Part shown: in pieces, positions 36,313-48,125 of the stretch
Layout: every line of letters begins with the position of its first letter
Numbering within the stretch: position 1 is the stretch's first letter
Assembly (NCBI GenBank): GCA_030035585.1
Contig: CM057461.1
Location: 172,061,624-172,125,623 of the forward strand
Reading direction: 5' to 3'
DNA: 64,000 bases
Origin: Dugong dugon
Lineage: Eukaryota; Chordata; Mammalia; Sirenia; Dugongidae
Translations under genes and position numbers: made by a program
Notes under the pieces: model-generated
Database searches by the model: none
The model's input: only the letters and a program-made list of their open reading frames with translations
Told to the model about the DNA's origin: nothing

Positions 36313-36499
36313 TTTTAAAACTGAAAGGGAAGCCAGTGATTGTCTAGTCAATTGCCCTCTGATTATGGATATGAAAACTGAGGCCTAAACAGGTACTCCC
36401 AGTCCTTTATATACAGTTACTGATGTTCTTATTATTCTAGATGCTAGGTTGATACAGTGTGATGTGAGCATTCATTCTTTTTTTTTTTTTTAATTCTTC

Positions 36500-37015
36500 C
36501 ATCTAGTTGATAAATATTTATTAAATACCAATGCCTTATGAGCTGGGTAAACCAAAACAGTTATGGTCCCTGTCCTTATGAAGCTTACAATCTAGTAGGG
36601 AATGAGTTTGCAATCAAATAATCCCACAAATAAATACAAAATTAGGACAATAACAAGGGCTGTGAAAGAGAGAATCAGGAATTGACCTAGTCAAGGAGGA
36701 TAATTTAGCAGTGATCTATGAATAAGTAATAATTAACTAAGCAAAGAGAGTAGAGAAGAACATTCCAGGCAGAGCAAAAGCACGTGCAAAGGCCCTCTGG
36801 CTATAGGAGCATGGCTTATAAGGGGGGAATTCAGGCGGCCAATGTGACAGGAGAGCAGAGGATGAGAGGAGCATGGGGCAGGATGAATCTGGAGAGATAA
36901 GTAAGGCTAGATGATGCAGGCCTTCCAGGACAAGGGAAGGATTTTATTCTTTGTCCTAAGAGCATTAGACCATTGAAGTATTTTAATCCCAAGAGTAATG
37001 CAATCAAAAAGAAAA
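36500..37015 (-). repeat. L2 LINE 3' region, long
   Basis: About 500 bp of well-preserved antisense L2: 'ggtccctgtccttatgaagc', 'agcacgtgcaaaggccctctgg', 'gatgatgcaggccttccagg', 'ttttattctttgtcctaagagc'. Confidence 0.9.
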
Positions 37016-37435
37016 TGCGCATTCTCTGAGATTCTTAATGAAAGCACATTTCTCTCTTAAGACTTAGATGTGTTAGGAAAGATAAAACTTGCTGGATAAT
37101 ACATAGCTGCTTGCCAAAACTTGGGGTAGAATCTGTGGCATTTAAAGTTTTCTTTTATGTGTTTACTGCATTCTTTGTTATTCAAAGTAGAAACTTGCGT
37201 TATTTTCACAAAATAAACAAGATTTTTATTAAAATTCTCCAATTCAGTTTTGTAAAGCGCTGTTCTTTCCAATCCTCCTGTAAAATAAGCAATCAAAGCT
37301 ACTTCAGAAGTAATTAATAGATATGTAAAAGTCACATTTTTTCCATTGTGTAATAACAGTGTTTCAGAAATGTAAAATCTAAAGAGCACTGAACCCTTTC
37401 TCTAAATTGCAAGTGGTTAATACCTAATTCTTTAG
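37016..37435. other. Unique AT-rich sequence
   Basis: No repeat recognised. Overlapping small frames on both strands have no recognisable domains. Confidence 0.4.
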
Positions 37436-37598
37436 CCCAAAAGCTTTTAACCTGTGGTCCATTGGCTCCCAGGAGGTATATAAATGGGACACAGGAGGCT
37501 TTTGTACAAATAAAAGTCATGCCTATAGGGGCATGAATCCAAAGCTTTCATTAGATTCCCCAAAGAGTTTATCATGCAAAAAAGGTTAAAAACCAGGG
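37436..37598 (+). mobile_element. hAT-type MITE (MER20-like)
   Basis: Inverted ends 'cttttaacctgtggtcc' and 'aaaaggttaaaaaccaggg', with an internal 'aaagctttcattagattcccc' block typical of MER20/MER58-like hAT elements. The exact family name is unsure. Confidence 0.6.
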
Positions 37599-37680
37599 TT
37601 TTTAACAAGACAGACAATCCATAAATTACTATGGAAAAAAAAAGTTCCAGTTTATTTTTAATCAGCTATAGAGGATTAAG

Positions 37681-38072
37681 GATCCCTGGTGGCTCATTGG
37701 TTAAAGTGCTCAGCTGCAACCTTTTGGGCTCCTTTTAATCCTCTATTAAAAAAAATAAAAAAACATTGCTGTCGAGGCAATTCCAAGTCATAGCAACCCT
37801 ATAGGACAGAGTAAAACTGCCCCATAGGGTTTCCAAGGCTGTAAATCTTTATGGAAGCAGACTGCCACATCTTTCTCCCGCGGAGCCGCTGGTGGGTTAG
37901 AACCACCAACCAAAGGGTTGCAGTGCCATTCAAACCCATCAGCTGCTCCACAGGAGAAAAGACCTGGAGGTCTGCTCCCATAAACATTATAGCCTAGGAA
38001 ACTCTATGGGGCAGTTCTACTCTGTCCTATAGGGTCACTTTGAGTCGGAATCAACGTGATGGCATACAACAG
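37681..38072. mobile_element. Rearranged AfroSINE pair within one target duplication
   Basis: The outer duplication gaggattaag lies at 37671-37680 and 38073-38082. Between them are a sense SINE head (37681-37724), an antisense long-form SINE (about 37748-37920), and the rest of a sense SINE (about 37921-38072). Near 37725-37745 the flank itself is inverted (ccttttaatcctcta). This is a SINE interrupted by an inverted copy plus a piece of flank. Confidence 0.65.
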
Positions 38073-38236
38073 GAGGATTAAGCCTATATAGTTAAAAACA
38101 ACAACAAACATTTAAAGTAATAGCTATTACTAAGCTAACATTTTGAGAACGATGTCCTTTTTTTTTTTTATAACTGATGTATTGACAGTCAGAACAATCA
38201 TGATCATAACAATGGGATTAATTACATTTTCCATAG

Positions 38237-38428
38237 CAGCTATTTCTCAATTTGTGCTGCCTGGATCACCCTCTAACAGATCATGTTGCGTACTTGTGAA
38301 GAATGTAGATTCCTGGACCTACCTCAAACTTACAGAATCAGAATCTCTGGCATGGAACCCAGGACTCTGAATTTGTAACCAGGACACCAGGTGATTCTGA
38401 TGCCCACCCATATTTGGAAGGTGCTATA
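38237..38428 (+). mobile_element. MER5A-type hAT MITE
   Basis: 'cagctatttctcaatttgtg', 'atcagaatctctggcatgg' and 'ccaggtgattctgatgccc' follow the MER5A consensus from end to end. Confidence 0.8.
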
Positions 38429-38507
38429 GAGCAAAATAGCAACTTATTCTCTGTTCACCATTTTGACAAACCAGTCTTACCCAATTCCTTGAGTTATATA
38501 GTAATAC

Positions 38508-38720
38508 TAAACCAAAAATCCAAACCAGTTTCTGTTTTGTCAATTCCAACTCATGATGACCCCATGTGTTGCAGAGTAGAACTGTTCATATGGTTTTCTT
38601 GGCTGTAATCTTATGGAATCAGACCACCAGGCCTCTCTTCCATGGTGCCACCAGGTCAGTTCATATGGCCCACCTTTAGGTTAGTAGACAATCACAAATC
38701 ATTTGCACCACCCAGGGACA
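38508..38720 (-). mobile_element. AfroSINE, variant with 'accaggcctctcttcc' middle
   Basis: Antisense copy of a third SINE architecture, shared with 41574: after 'ggctgtaatctta' comes 'accaccaggcctctcttccatggtgcc'. Head present (atttgcaccaccca). Confidence 0.8.
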
Positions 38721-38888
38721 ATAAACCAAAACCAAACCCATTGCCGTCAAGTTGATTCCGACTCATAGCGACCCTATAAGACAGAGTAGAACTGTCCCAT
38801 AGGGTTTCCAAAGAGCGGCTGGTGAATTCCAACTTCCGACCTTTTGGTTAGCAGCCAAGCTCTTAACTACTTTGCCACCAGAGCCCCT
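38721..38888 (-). mobile_element. AfroSINE, short form
   Basis: Complete antisense copy abutting its neighbours on both sides. Confidence 0.9.
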
Positions 38889-39054
38889 GCTGTTTGGTGC
38901 TGTGTGCCATCAAGTCAATTCTGACTCATAGCGACCCCATGTGACAGAATATAACTGCCCCATAGGGTTTCCAAGGAGCAGCTGGTGGATTCAAACTGCC
39001 AACCCCTTGGTTTGCAGTCAAACTCTTAACCATGGTGCCACTAGGGCTCCCCAG
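38889..39054 (-). mobile_element. AfroSINE, short form
   Basis: Complete antisense copy, the third in a row. It begins 'gctgtttggtgctgtgtgccatc', a tail closer to the RTE end than its neighbour has. Confidence 0.9.
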
Positions 39055-39069
39055 GGCCCCTAGTACCCT

Positions 39070-39240
39070 GTAATAATCACTAAGTATATGTCAGACTTTG
39101 TGCAAGACGCTTTCCTAAAGTAGTTCTACAAGAAAGTAGCTTCGTTATCCACAATTTATAGATTAAAGAAATTGTGACCCAATGAAATTAAATAGCTTAC
39201 TACATAGAGGTCTGGCTGTCTCCAAAGCCAGTCTGTCATA
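39070..39240 (-). repeat. MIR SINE
   Basis: Diverged antisense MIR: 'tcagactttgtgcaagacgctttcc', 'gttatccacaatttatagattaaag', 'aaatagcttactacatag'. Confidence 0.5.
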
Positions 39241-39570
39241 TTGCTATAACTGCTACACTAGTTTCCTACTGCAAAAAAGTCTCCAGAAAAAGAAAGTAGA
39301 ACAACCCCAGTCAGCATCCACGGAAACCCACAGTCTTCAACCAACTTATAGACATGTAATGAACAAAGTATAACAAATAAGCCTCTCTTGCTAAGCACAT
39401 CTGTCTGACACTTTTCTAAAAGAGGCTTCCAGAGGTAACACTGTAGAGCAGGAATAGTAGTGTGAATGAGAAAACTGCCTCAAGTGGTTACAATTTAACA
39501 AGTAGGGAATATAAAGTAAAACCAAAGAGTATATTATGTAAAGTGACTCCAAACCCTACCTGCATATATT
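39241..39570. other. Unique sequence
   Basis: Nothing recognised. Confidence 0.4.
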
Positions 39571-39903
39571 GCTGTTAGCTGCCGTCGATCTGGCGCCTGA
39601 TTTATGGAGACCCCATGCACAACAGAACAAAAAGCTACCCCATCCTACACCATCCCCATAATTCTTTGTGGATCTGTTGTAATCCATAGGATTTTCGTTG
39701 GCTTATTTTTCGGAAGTAGGTCGCTGAGCCTTTCTTCCTGCTCTGCCTTAGTTTGGAAATGCCACCGAAGCCTGTTCAAATCATAAAAACCTGCAAGCCT
39801 CCACTACAGATGGGTAGTGGCTGACCATGAGGTCCATTTGGTGGGGCATCGAACCCTGATCTCTCACATGGAAGGCAGGAATTTTATCACTGGACCAGCA
39901 GTG
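39571..39903 (-). mobile_element. SINE with tRNA-Gly-like head and RTE tail
   Basis: Minus strand: the head (39903 downward) reads 'ggtccagtgataaaattcc' then 'gggttcgatgcccc', matching tRNA-Gly (ggttcagtggtagaattc ... gggttcgattccc) much better than the common AfroSINE head. The body is SINE-like, and the 3' end carries the RTE-type 'ctgttgtgcatggggtc'. About 333 bp, longer than the other SINEs. Confidence 0.7.
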
Positions 39904-40841
39904 TTATGACCGCCACCCCGGCCCCCAAAAAGAGAAAAAATCAAACCAAAACCAAAAGCAGGACAGAAAACAACCTGCGTAACTTGATAAATGAGCTGGA
40001 ATATGGACTTTGGAACTGATTTTAAAACAGAACCTTTTCCAAGGGTTTGTTTTGCCTAAGGGAAGTGACTCTCTGACATGTGTGTGCTGTAGCATGTGAA
40101 TTGGGCTTCATTCCATGTAACACCTATATTGGACACTGATAATGAAATTACTTTAAAAAATCTTGATAATCCTCTCTATTTTATAGGCTTTAAATAAGAT
40201 CAATTGTTACAATATTTCAACAGTGACAAAATACAAATTTTATAATTATTACTGTAGCTATAATTAAAAAATGTTTGCATTTTAGTTAGGAAATCATTAG
40301 ATTAAGATATTTACCTTGACTTTTTAGGAAGCTTTATTAAAATGACAATGATTTCCTTTTAAATATCTTCACAGATTATTTATTTTGGGGGAAGAGGAAC
40401 AGATTTTAGTTCAAATTACAAAGATAAACAACTCTGCTTATGTGCATAACATTCAAAACCAATTCTCTGGGAGATTGGGAGCCAGGGTTTGCCCTGGGTC
40501 CACCGTGACTGAGTTTGTCTGCTGCCATGTAATGGCATAAATCCTGTTCTTTGTAGACTCCATTGGAAACTGGCTGTGCTATTTAGCAGGCAAGGACAGC
40601 AAGTAATTTGTTAAATAAATGAGAGAACAATTAAATAGACCTTTTTATTAAAACTGAAACGTTAGAGATCATTAAGTGAGGCTACGCATGGCCAATATTT
40701 GAGAACATGGAAAATAACTGAAGGATATCTTTTATGATATTGCATGGGCATAAAAAAGTCATATTAGAACAAGTTTCAAAGAGAATCTTAGTTAAGAGCA
40801 GAGCAGCTTACACCTTTTTTCCGGCAGTTTAAGATCCTTCC
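39904..40841. other. Unique sequence, possible conserved element
   Basis: Repeat-free. 40350-40640 has the mixed composition of a conserved non-coding element. Not provable here. Confidence 0.3.
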
Positions 40842-40855
40842 TTATATGTTAGTCT

Positions 40856-41017
40856 GGAGCCCTGGTGCTGCAGTGTTTAAGAACTTGGCTACTAACCAAA
40901 ATGTTGGCAGTTCAAATCCACCAACTGCTCCTTGGAAACCTTATGGGGCAGTTCTACTCTGTCCTATAGGGTCACTATGAGTCAGAATCGACTTGACGGC
41001 AACAGGTTGGATTTTGG
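40856..41017 (+). mobile_element. AfroSINE, short form, with target duplication
   Basis: Complete sense copy with a TTGG-rich tail. Target duplication ttatatgttagtct (40842-40855) versus ttatatgttggtct (41018-41031). Confidence 0.9.
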
Positions 41018-41031
41018 TTATATGTTGGTCT

Positions 41032-41573
41032 AGCAGTAGACATTATCAGTTTTCTTACTGCAAATTAATAGAAGTCTGTATCCCAGATTTTAGTGTTATT
41101 TTAAAGTTATATCATGATCTATTGAGTCTTTACTCCTTCATGTGTACACTCTACTGTAATGGGTTTCAGTTAATTCCTGGAAGCTTTTATTAAGATTACC
41201 TTCTATTATACCAGGATTTCATACCCCTCTCTGGTCACCAGCAAATCTCCAGAGAACCAATAAGAGTAGTTTAAGAACTTAAAACAGGATAGTCGGGATA
41301 TAGGAAAGCATATTCAGTTCATGCTAACTAGATAGAGCCACCCAAAACATGAGACAAAGAGGAAGTCACAAATGGCTTCCAGTCTCCTTTTGATGGTTGT
41401 TTTTTCCCGTTGTTTTAACTGAATGAGTTTTCTTTTTAGCTAAATAACTTTCAGGTTGGAATTGGATTAAAAAAATAGAATGGATGTGAGATGAAAAAAG
41501 TAAAATCATAAGCAACCAAAAACAGCAACACTATTGGGAGGATTTGGAGCCCTTCACTAAGAAGAATCTTCTT
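41032..41573. other. Unique sequence
   Basis: No repeat or gene recognised. Confidence 0.4.
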
Positions 41574-41773
41574 TAAAAAAAAAAAAAAAGTGGCTGTTGA
41601 GTCCATTCCACCTCATGGGAACCCCGTGTGTGTCAGAGTAGAACAGTGCTCTATGGGATTTTCACTAGCAGATTTTTTGGAAGTAGATCACCAGGCCTTT
41701 CTTCTGAGGTGCCTCTGGGTGGACTGAAACACTTAGCTGAGTGCTTAGCTGTTAGCACCAGCCAGGGACTCCT
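41574..41773 (-). mobile_element. AfroSINE, variant with 'accaggcctttcttc' middle
   Basis: Antisense copy with a leading A run. 'agatcaccaggcctttcttctgagg' marks the same variant as at 38508. Confidence 0.8.
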
Positions 41774-43770
41774 GAAATATTTCTTAAATCTGAAGCTCCT
41801 GCTAAGGATGAAATAAAGCAAGTCACTAGGTACAGAAGGTACCCACAGAGCAGACGGCGGACCTTCATGGTGCTGGGAAAGTCCAGGATTGATGGGGGAA
41901 GTCATTGGGGTGGGGGGAATTGCCCCACACTTGGAGTTGGACAACTCTTAGACTCCAAATGTGATGTTTTGATTGTAATGTATAATTGAGAGCCATGTTT
42001 TTAAAAGAGAATACATTTTTTAAGTCTCAAACCTTCTCTTTAAAGACTGCTGACTATTAATTGGCCTGGCGTAGCTCTACAAAACATTCTCAGAGTGTGA
42101 GGTGGAAACCCCATCTCTGAAGCAAACGTTTGTGCCTGCAAATACCAACAGTAGCTGATGTCGTCCCAGGGGAGCCCAGGGGAATTCAAGCAAAGAGCTG
42201 ACACCCCTCACATTCCTACGGAACAACAGTAATTAGAGCAGCTGGAATATTCATAACCTCATCAGCTCACTTGCTGATTTTTCAGCCCAGACTTTAATCT
42301 TATTTTTATATGTTTTTGTGTAAATCAGTCACATCTGGCTTGATTAGAGAACTTAAGTGGCCACTAGGAGCTTTAGACTAAAGCCTTTTAGGAACATGCA
42401 ATGTCCCAGGCTCTCTGGTGTCTCGCCATAGTTCTGCAGAGTCTATCTCTCTGTGTGCACCCCTTCTTCTTCCGTTCCAACTGCCCTTCATCTCAGTGGT
42501 GTCTGTTTGCTTAAATCTAAGCCAGTTAAATAAAGCATAATAGTAGAACACCCTTCTGAAATAAGCACAACGGAGGGGAACTGCATGGCCACCAACAGAA
42601 TTATAGAAGAGGAAAGCATTTCAAAGAGCTTCCCAGCAGACGCTCTGCCTTCTCCTTTGCCTCCTATTATAGGGAGGAAAACTCTTTTTTTGTTACCAGC
42701 ATCTCTATGCCAAGTCCTCCCCTTTTGTTTGGTGAAATGTTAATGATACATCCTTTTGCATCTTAATATTTCTAAGATTACTGATGTGAGAATTATTGTA
42801 TCAGAACACCTGGGAATTAACCTAGTGGAATCACATGTGTTTCAATGCTAGCTTTTATTTTGATGTATTTTCTAAACCAACAAGTAATATTCTCACTCAA
42901 TTTAAGACAGCCTCACTTTTTAAAATGAGTTATTGCAGGCAATTTCTTTAGTAATAAAATGTTGGCTGCCACTGTTAAGAAAATAACTTGGGGAGAAAAG
43001 AAGACATTTCAAATTAGCGTTACAGAAGGGGGAGGGGTGGGTGCCAGCTTAGTCCCCACTGTGCTAATTAAGTTATCAGGCATTGCCTCTTGAACAATAT
43101 GCAGCAAAAGATGAAGGACTAGAATCAGCTGGAGACCACCCTTTATTGTAAACTCTTCCCCAAGACGTCAGTGATTTGATGAAATTCCTCTGTTTCTAGA
43201 GCTTTTAGCTCTGAGGGCTATGAGTAGATTTGTCAGAACTTTATCTTTCCAAGATCAAGTCAGATGGCTGCAGCACAGCTTGCCTTTTCCTCTCTCCAGA
43301 CTGGTCCCCTTTCCTGAATGCATGCCTTTCAAACTACTCAGCAAATTACCCCGTCAATGGGTTGACACTTTCCAAACCGCATTCCTCATTCCTCCGAGGG
43401 TGTGGGAGCCCAGGTAAAGAACATCAGTCAGCTGCACTCCCACTTTTGCAGACTGCAGCTGGAATTTGAATGCTCGTGTTGCTCTCCAAAATAGCCTGGT
43501 GCTCTATCACCAGGTTCAGCCCAATGCCTCCTCCGTGAAATCTCTTTAAGCTGCTGCAGGTGACAGATGGCTCCCAGCAGGTGAACTTGGCCGATTAATG
43601 AACAAGACACTGTCTTGTCCTGGCACAGTCTTATCAAAAACACATGAACTTAAAAAAGGCAGTTGAATGCTAAGCAAAACTAAAGAGCAGAGTTTAAGCA
43701 AAGAAACCACAGATCAGCATGAACATAGGGCTTCTGCTCAAGTTGATACATAGTGTCTTCAAGAGGGTAT
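41774..43770. other. Unique sequence, two candidate conserved stretches
   Basis: No recognised repeat in 2 kb. 42040-42500 and 43210-43650 are the better candidates for constrained sequence: higher complexity, some CpG, and a donor-like 'gagcccag/gtaaag' at 43413. No protein recognised. Confidence 0.3.
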
Positions 43771-43782
43771 ACAGTAGTGCTA

Positions 43783-43951
43783 CCAAACCAAAAAAAACAA
43801 ACCCGTTGCCATCAAGTTGATTCTAACTCATGGTGACCCTATTGGACAGAGTAGAACTGAACCATAGGATTTCCAAGGAGTGGCTGATGGATTCAAACTG
43901 CTGATCTTTTGGTTAGCAGCCAAGCTCTTAACCACTGTGCCACCAGGGCTC
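43783..43951 (-). mobile_element. AfroSINE, short form, with target duplication
   Basis: Complete antisense copy. Exact 12-bp duplication acagtagtgcta at 43771-43782 and 43952-43963. Confidence 0.95.
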
Positions 43952-43984
43952 ACAGTAGTGCTAAGTGGCGAAGAAACGGTATTT

Positions 43985-44190
43985 GCAGACTGATATTGTC
44001 ACATCATAGTTTTCCACAATTGTCAAAGCACTTTTCCAGAGATGATTTTATTTAATCCTTAACACCAGTTCTTTTAAGGAAAGTCTCATTAATAACCTCC
44101 TTTCTACTGATGATAAAACCGAGGTTCCAAAAAGGCCAGGCTAGTATTCCACAGGCAGTAAGCGATGGGCCAGCTTTTACATCCATAGTT
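43985..44190 (-). repeat. MIR SINE
   Basis: Antisense MIR: 'aagcacttttccagagatgatttta', 'tttaatccttaacacc', 'ctactgatgataaaaccgagg'. Confidence 0.65.
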
Positions 44191-44419
44191 GATGTGCTTT
44201 TCATTTTAGAGACCTGGTTTAATTGAATCCTAATCAGAATGCTTAGGAAAATTAACTGTTATCACTAATTCATTAGACCTTTACTACTCACCTGCTTACA
44301 AATCAGGGAGGCAGTAGGTCAGATATAAGGAGGTGTCATCGCTTGTAATAGAGGAGTTCGTATACACAAACTCAGCCAGCATCAGCACATCTTTGCACTT
44401 GCCACGATACATATTTCAA

Positions 44420-44640
44420 TTCTTCATTCATTTGACCACTAGTTATTGGGCAAATACTTGTTGCCAGACAGAGAGTGTAGTGTAGTAAATACAAAAGAAA
44501 ATAGTCCCTGCCCTTCTAGCACTTACCGGTTAGTTAGGGTTGGGGGAGGAGAGCAGGCATTAAGCAAATACATAATACACAATGCTGGTGATGGTATAGG
44601 GAAACAGTCAGTGGTAGGAGGATAAATTGTTAGTACCATT
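44420..44640 (-). repeat. L2 LINE fragment
   Basis: Antisense L2: 'gggcaaatacttgttgccagac', 'agtccctgcccttctagcac' and the 'gcattaagcaaatacataatac' region. Confidence 0.65.
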
Positions 44641-45002
44641 TCAGAGACACTTTGAGAATATGGCACTGTTATTGGAAATACATCATATACTCTTGCATGG
44701 CTTGATTTTTTAATCCTGCATAGGTATTTGTTTTTAATTCAAAATACTATGAAAAAAGAATTCATATATTTGATAGAGGTGAATGACTTGTAGTATTGAA
44801 ATAAGTCACAAAAAAGGGATGAGGATATGAATTTCTTTTACTTTCAAGGAGGCTTAATTAACAATATAAGGTGGTTCATATTAATGCCAAATAAGGGATA
44901 GAAACAAGAACCGTATATCAGTGGACAGAAACTTTCTTGGAGGTGGTTGGGGAGACTTCATAGAGAAGAACGTTTCAGTTGAACCAGGAGTTGGCAAACC
45001 TA

Positions 45003-45040
45003 GAGGAAGGAAGGGAGGAAGGGAGGGAAGAAAAGAGAGA
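45003..45040. repeat. GGAA/GGGA purine microsatellite
   Basis: Imperfect (GGAA)n/(GGGA)n tract with a polypurine bias, possibly grown within an L2-like context. Confidence 0.8.
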
Positions 45041-45050
45041 AAGAAGAGCA

Positions 45051-45769
45051 CTTTACAGTTGGAGAGGAGAGAAATGTGAATATGGAATGAAACGGACAAT
45101 TGATAGGTCTACAAAAGAATTAGTCTAGGAAGATGTGAGGGCCTGCAAAGATATAAAGTAGGAGATAAAGTTGAAAAAGTTGGGTTTAATCAGAATGTAG
45201 AAGCCTTTGAGGCTAGGCTTAGAAATATAGTTTTTAATTTTTATTTTCACCTTGAATACAAGAGTGAAATTATTGAGTGGTATCCTGGCAAGATAAGTCT
45301 TGTGGTGTCTGTGAGCCTGCTCCATTTTCTTTGAGCCTCTCCCAGTTTCTTTTCCTGATACCACATGAACTTGCCTATCTGCATTAATTTATTTATTCTA
45401 CCATTTAAATAAAATTTACCATTTGTGTGAAAATTGGAAACAAATGAACAGATGGCTTTCTGTCAAGCAAAGAAGTGCTACATTTCTTCAGATTTATTCT
45501 GATTCTAAGCAGAAAAAACAGAGTAATACATAAATAAGTGAAAACTCTGCCACGTGCCCCATTGCAGCCCAATTCATATTTTATTTATAAAATATTTATT
45601 TATATTTATATACATTCTATCAGAGTCAGCATGTGTTAAAAATTTAGCAAAATAAGATGTTAGCTGATATCACTGAGTATGATTATTTGTTTTAACAAAG
45701 ACGGTATCTTAATGAGACCCTAAAGTAGCTACTGGATACCCCATCATGCCTTATTCACCTTTGAGATGG
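45051..45769. other. Unique AT-rich sequence
   Basis: No confident repeat. Contains an AT-rich tract at about 45580-45615. Confidence 0.35.
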
Positions 45770-46250
45770 AGATACTTATGGCTCACCAATATCCATTTAT
45801 CCCCCATGTTTCTCAACCCCTTGCATTTATGCAAAGCCATGAGATTAGTTCAGTCCATCGGGCTGTGATAGGAAGTGATGTCTGTTACTTCCATATTAAG
45901 CATTAAGAGCCAGTGTGCAGCCCTGGAGATCCCTTCTTCCCCTCCTTTGGTAATCTTGGAGCTCATGTGTTAAACCTCAAGAAAGATACATCTGGAGAAG
46001 GGCACAGAGAGACAGAGGTGGCCCGGTAGTCACCCAGCTGGCATCAGGATTTGTGTGAGCAGGATATAAACCTTTACTGGGTTGCACCCCTGAGACTTTA
46101 CCCTGACTTTTTGACTAATACAAGCCTTTATCCTTTGCTTATTTGTATCCTATTTTTGCCCTCCTGAACTATCCCCATGAGATCCTTTGGAAAACATTAA
46201 ACAGTTTCTACTAAATTAACTTAACCCAGCCTGCTAGGCCTCAGCAACAG
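45770..46250 (+). repeat. Old interspersed repeat, probably LTR-type fossil, family unsure
   Basis: Same family as 22790-23095: 'gagattagttcagtccatcgggctg', 'aggaagtgatgtctgttacttcc' and 'ctttttgactaatacaag' near its end. Diverged and broken. Confidence 0.35.
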
Positions 46251-46308
46251 CCTGGTGTATCACATTTGGAGATGAAAGAAGAGAATTCTTATCATTTACC
46301 CTACCAAG

Positions 46309-46531
46309 GTGGAGCCCTGGTGGCACAGTGTTTATTAAAGCACTCGGCTGCTAACCAAAAGGTTGGCAATTTGAACCTACCAGCTGCTCTGCTGGAGATA
46401 GACGTGGCAGTCTGCTTCCATAAAGATGACGGTCTTGGAAACCCTATGGAGCTGTTCTGCTCTGTCCTATATGGTGACTATGAGTTGAAATTGACTCGAT
46501 GGCAATGGATTTGTTTGTTTTTTGTTTACGT
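46309..46531 (+). mobile_element. AfroSINE, long form
   Basis: Complete sense copy with (tttg)n tail. Short duplication taccaag at 46302-46308 and 46532-46538. Confidence 0.9.
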
Positions 46532-46538
46532 TACCAAG

Positions 46539-47924
46539 ATTCTGTGGTCAATTGAAGGTCATATGCTTTAAATAGGGCCTTTGTTATAAGTTCTTAATTC
46601 TTTCAAGTGTATGTTTTGAAATACTTTTCTTTACAAGAAACATATTTCTCCTAAAAGGAACTTAGACAAAATCCCCAAGAAAGGAACAATTTTTCCTGAT
46701 TTGTTCAACTATCAGTGACTTTGGTTCACCATGAATTTCTGCTACTCACAAATAAGTAGAGATAATGAACTGCTCCTAAACATATTCGGGAATAAAAATG
46801 GTTTAGTAACATGTTAGGCTAAATGGTGTTATGTGGGCAATTGCTTTCGTATTTAAAAGACTGTATGGACTGTGGCTATTTTCACAACAGTATTAGCAAT
46901 TCAGTCCTCAGTAGCTGAAATCTTGTTATCCTGGACAAGTGTACTGAATTACATGAACTGCTCAAAATCATGTAGAACAGATTAGTAAAGGAGGTGGAAA
47001 TAATGTTATTGCTTATTTGAGAGCTGACCGAATAGGCTAATGCTAGCTATTATGAGATTAAGCTGAGCCTTCAGAAACACTGTTTAGGATTCCAGCAACT
47101 TCATGCATCTGCTTATCTGATAAAGTCTATCAAAAACATAAAATGAATGACCAAATCATACTTATGGTAGAATGTGTTTTAAAGGCTAAATGAAGAGTCT
47201 AGACCTGTCTAACAGTTCAGGGAAGATTTTATCTTGATGTCTTATTACTTCATCAATCTTGGGATCTTACATTAGTTGAAGAAACTACACGTTGGTACTA
47301 TCTTTTCCGTGAGATTTTATATGCATGAATTTATCATTCCAACTTGAATGCTATCGATGGCCAATAACTTGCACATAAATATGCCAACAGCTAAACATGT
47401 TTTAGATGCAACCTCCGTGCGTTGTATGCACTTCCTGTTTATCTGAGTGATGAGCTAGTAAAAGCTGATTTTGTTTATAGCTGAACAAATGTTTATCTTG
47501 GCTTTTTGTTAAATGATTTATCCAGTTTACTTTGTGATGCCAATGTACATGCTACTCTATCATGTATAAGCTAACTCTTAATTATGGCTGTTAACCAATT
47601 GACTTTGGCCAGCGTTGTCAGCCGTGCTTCTCAACAACAGTCATACCTCTCTGTAAGAGGCTTCAGAGAGTGGCATGAGCAAAGCCCATAGACGTAATGG
47701 GGTGCTGAGAACTGCAGCTGAGTAAGTTTCAATTTGTTCCAGAAGCTGAATGTGCTAAGTGATAAATATGCTTAGTAAGTATTTCTGGTTAAATGGGAGT
47801 TGCCTTGGATGAAATACCACGTCTCAGAGGAGCCACAAAGCCTTTTGCTTGAAATTATGTCCTTAGCCAGAGCTGAACTTGTAAAATCAACTCTATAGAC
47901 AGTTGGTATATTGTTAAGCAGCTC
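46539..47924. other. Unique sequence
   Basis: Almost 1.4 kb without recognised repeats. No long frames. Possible constrained sequence at 46850-47650, judged only by composition. Confidence 0.35.
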
Positions 47925-48125
47925 AGTCACTTTTTAACTATTATGCTAGGAAAAGCACTTAAACTCTCTTGCCGTCAGTTTTTTCATCTGTGAAATGAGG
48001 ACAATAATAGTTATCTGCCTTAGAGGGTGGCAGTGAGAAATAGATGAATTAATACATATGAAGTACTTTCAACATTGCCTGGCACAAAATAAATGCTGTA
48101 TAAATGTTTGCTAATATTATTTTAG
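47925..48125 (+). repeat. MIR SINE
   Basis: Sense MIR: 'gcacttaaactctcttgccgtc', 'catctgtgaaatgaggacaataatag', 'gaattaatacatatgaag', 'gcctggcacaaaataaatgctg'. Confidence 0.85.

Noticed and set aside
37057-37389. 110-codon minus-strand ORF
   Set aside because: AT-rich chance frame, overlapped by an equally open frame on the other strand.
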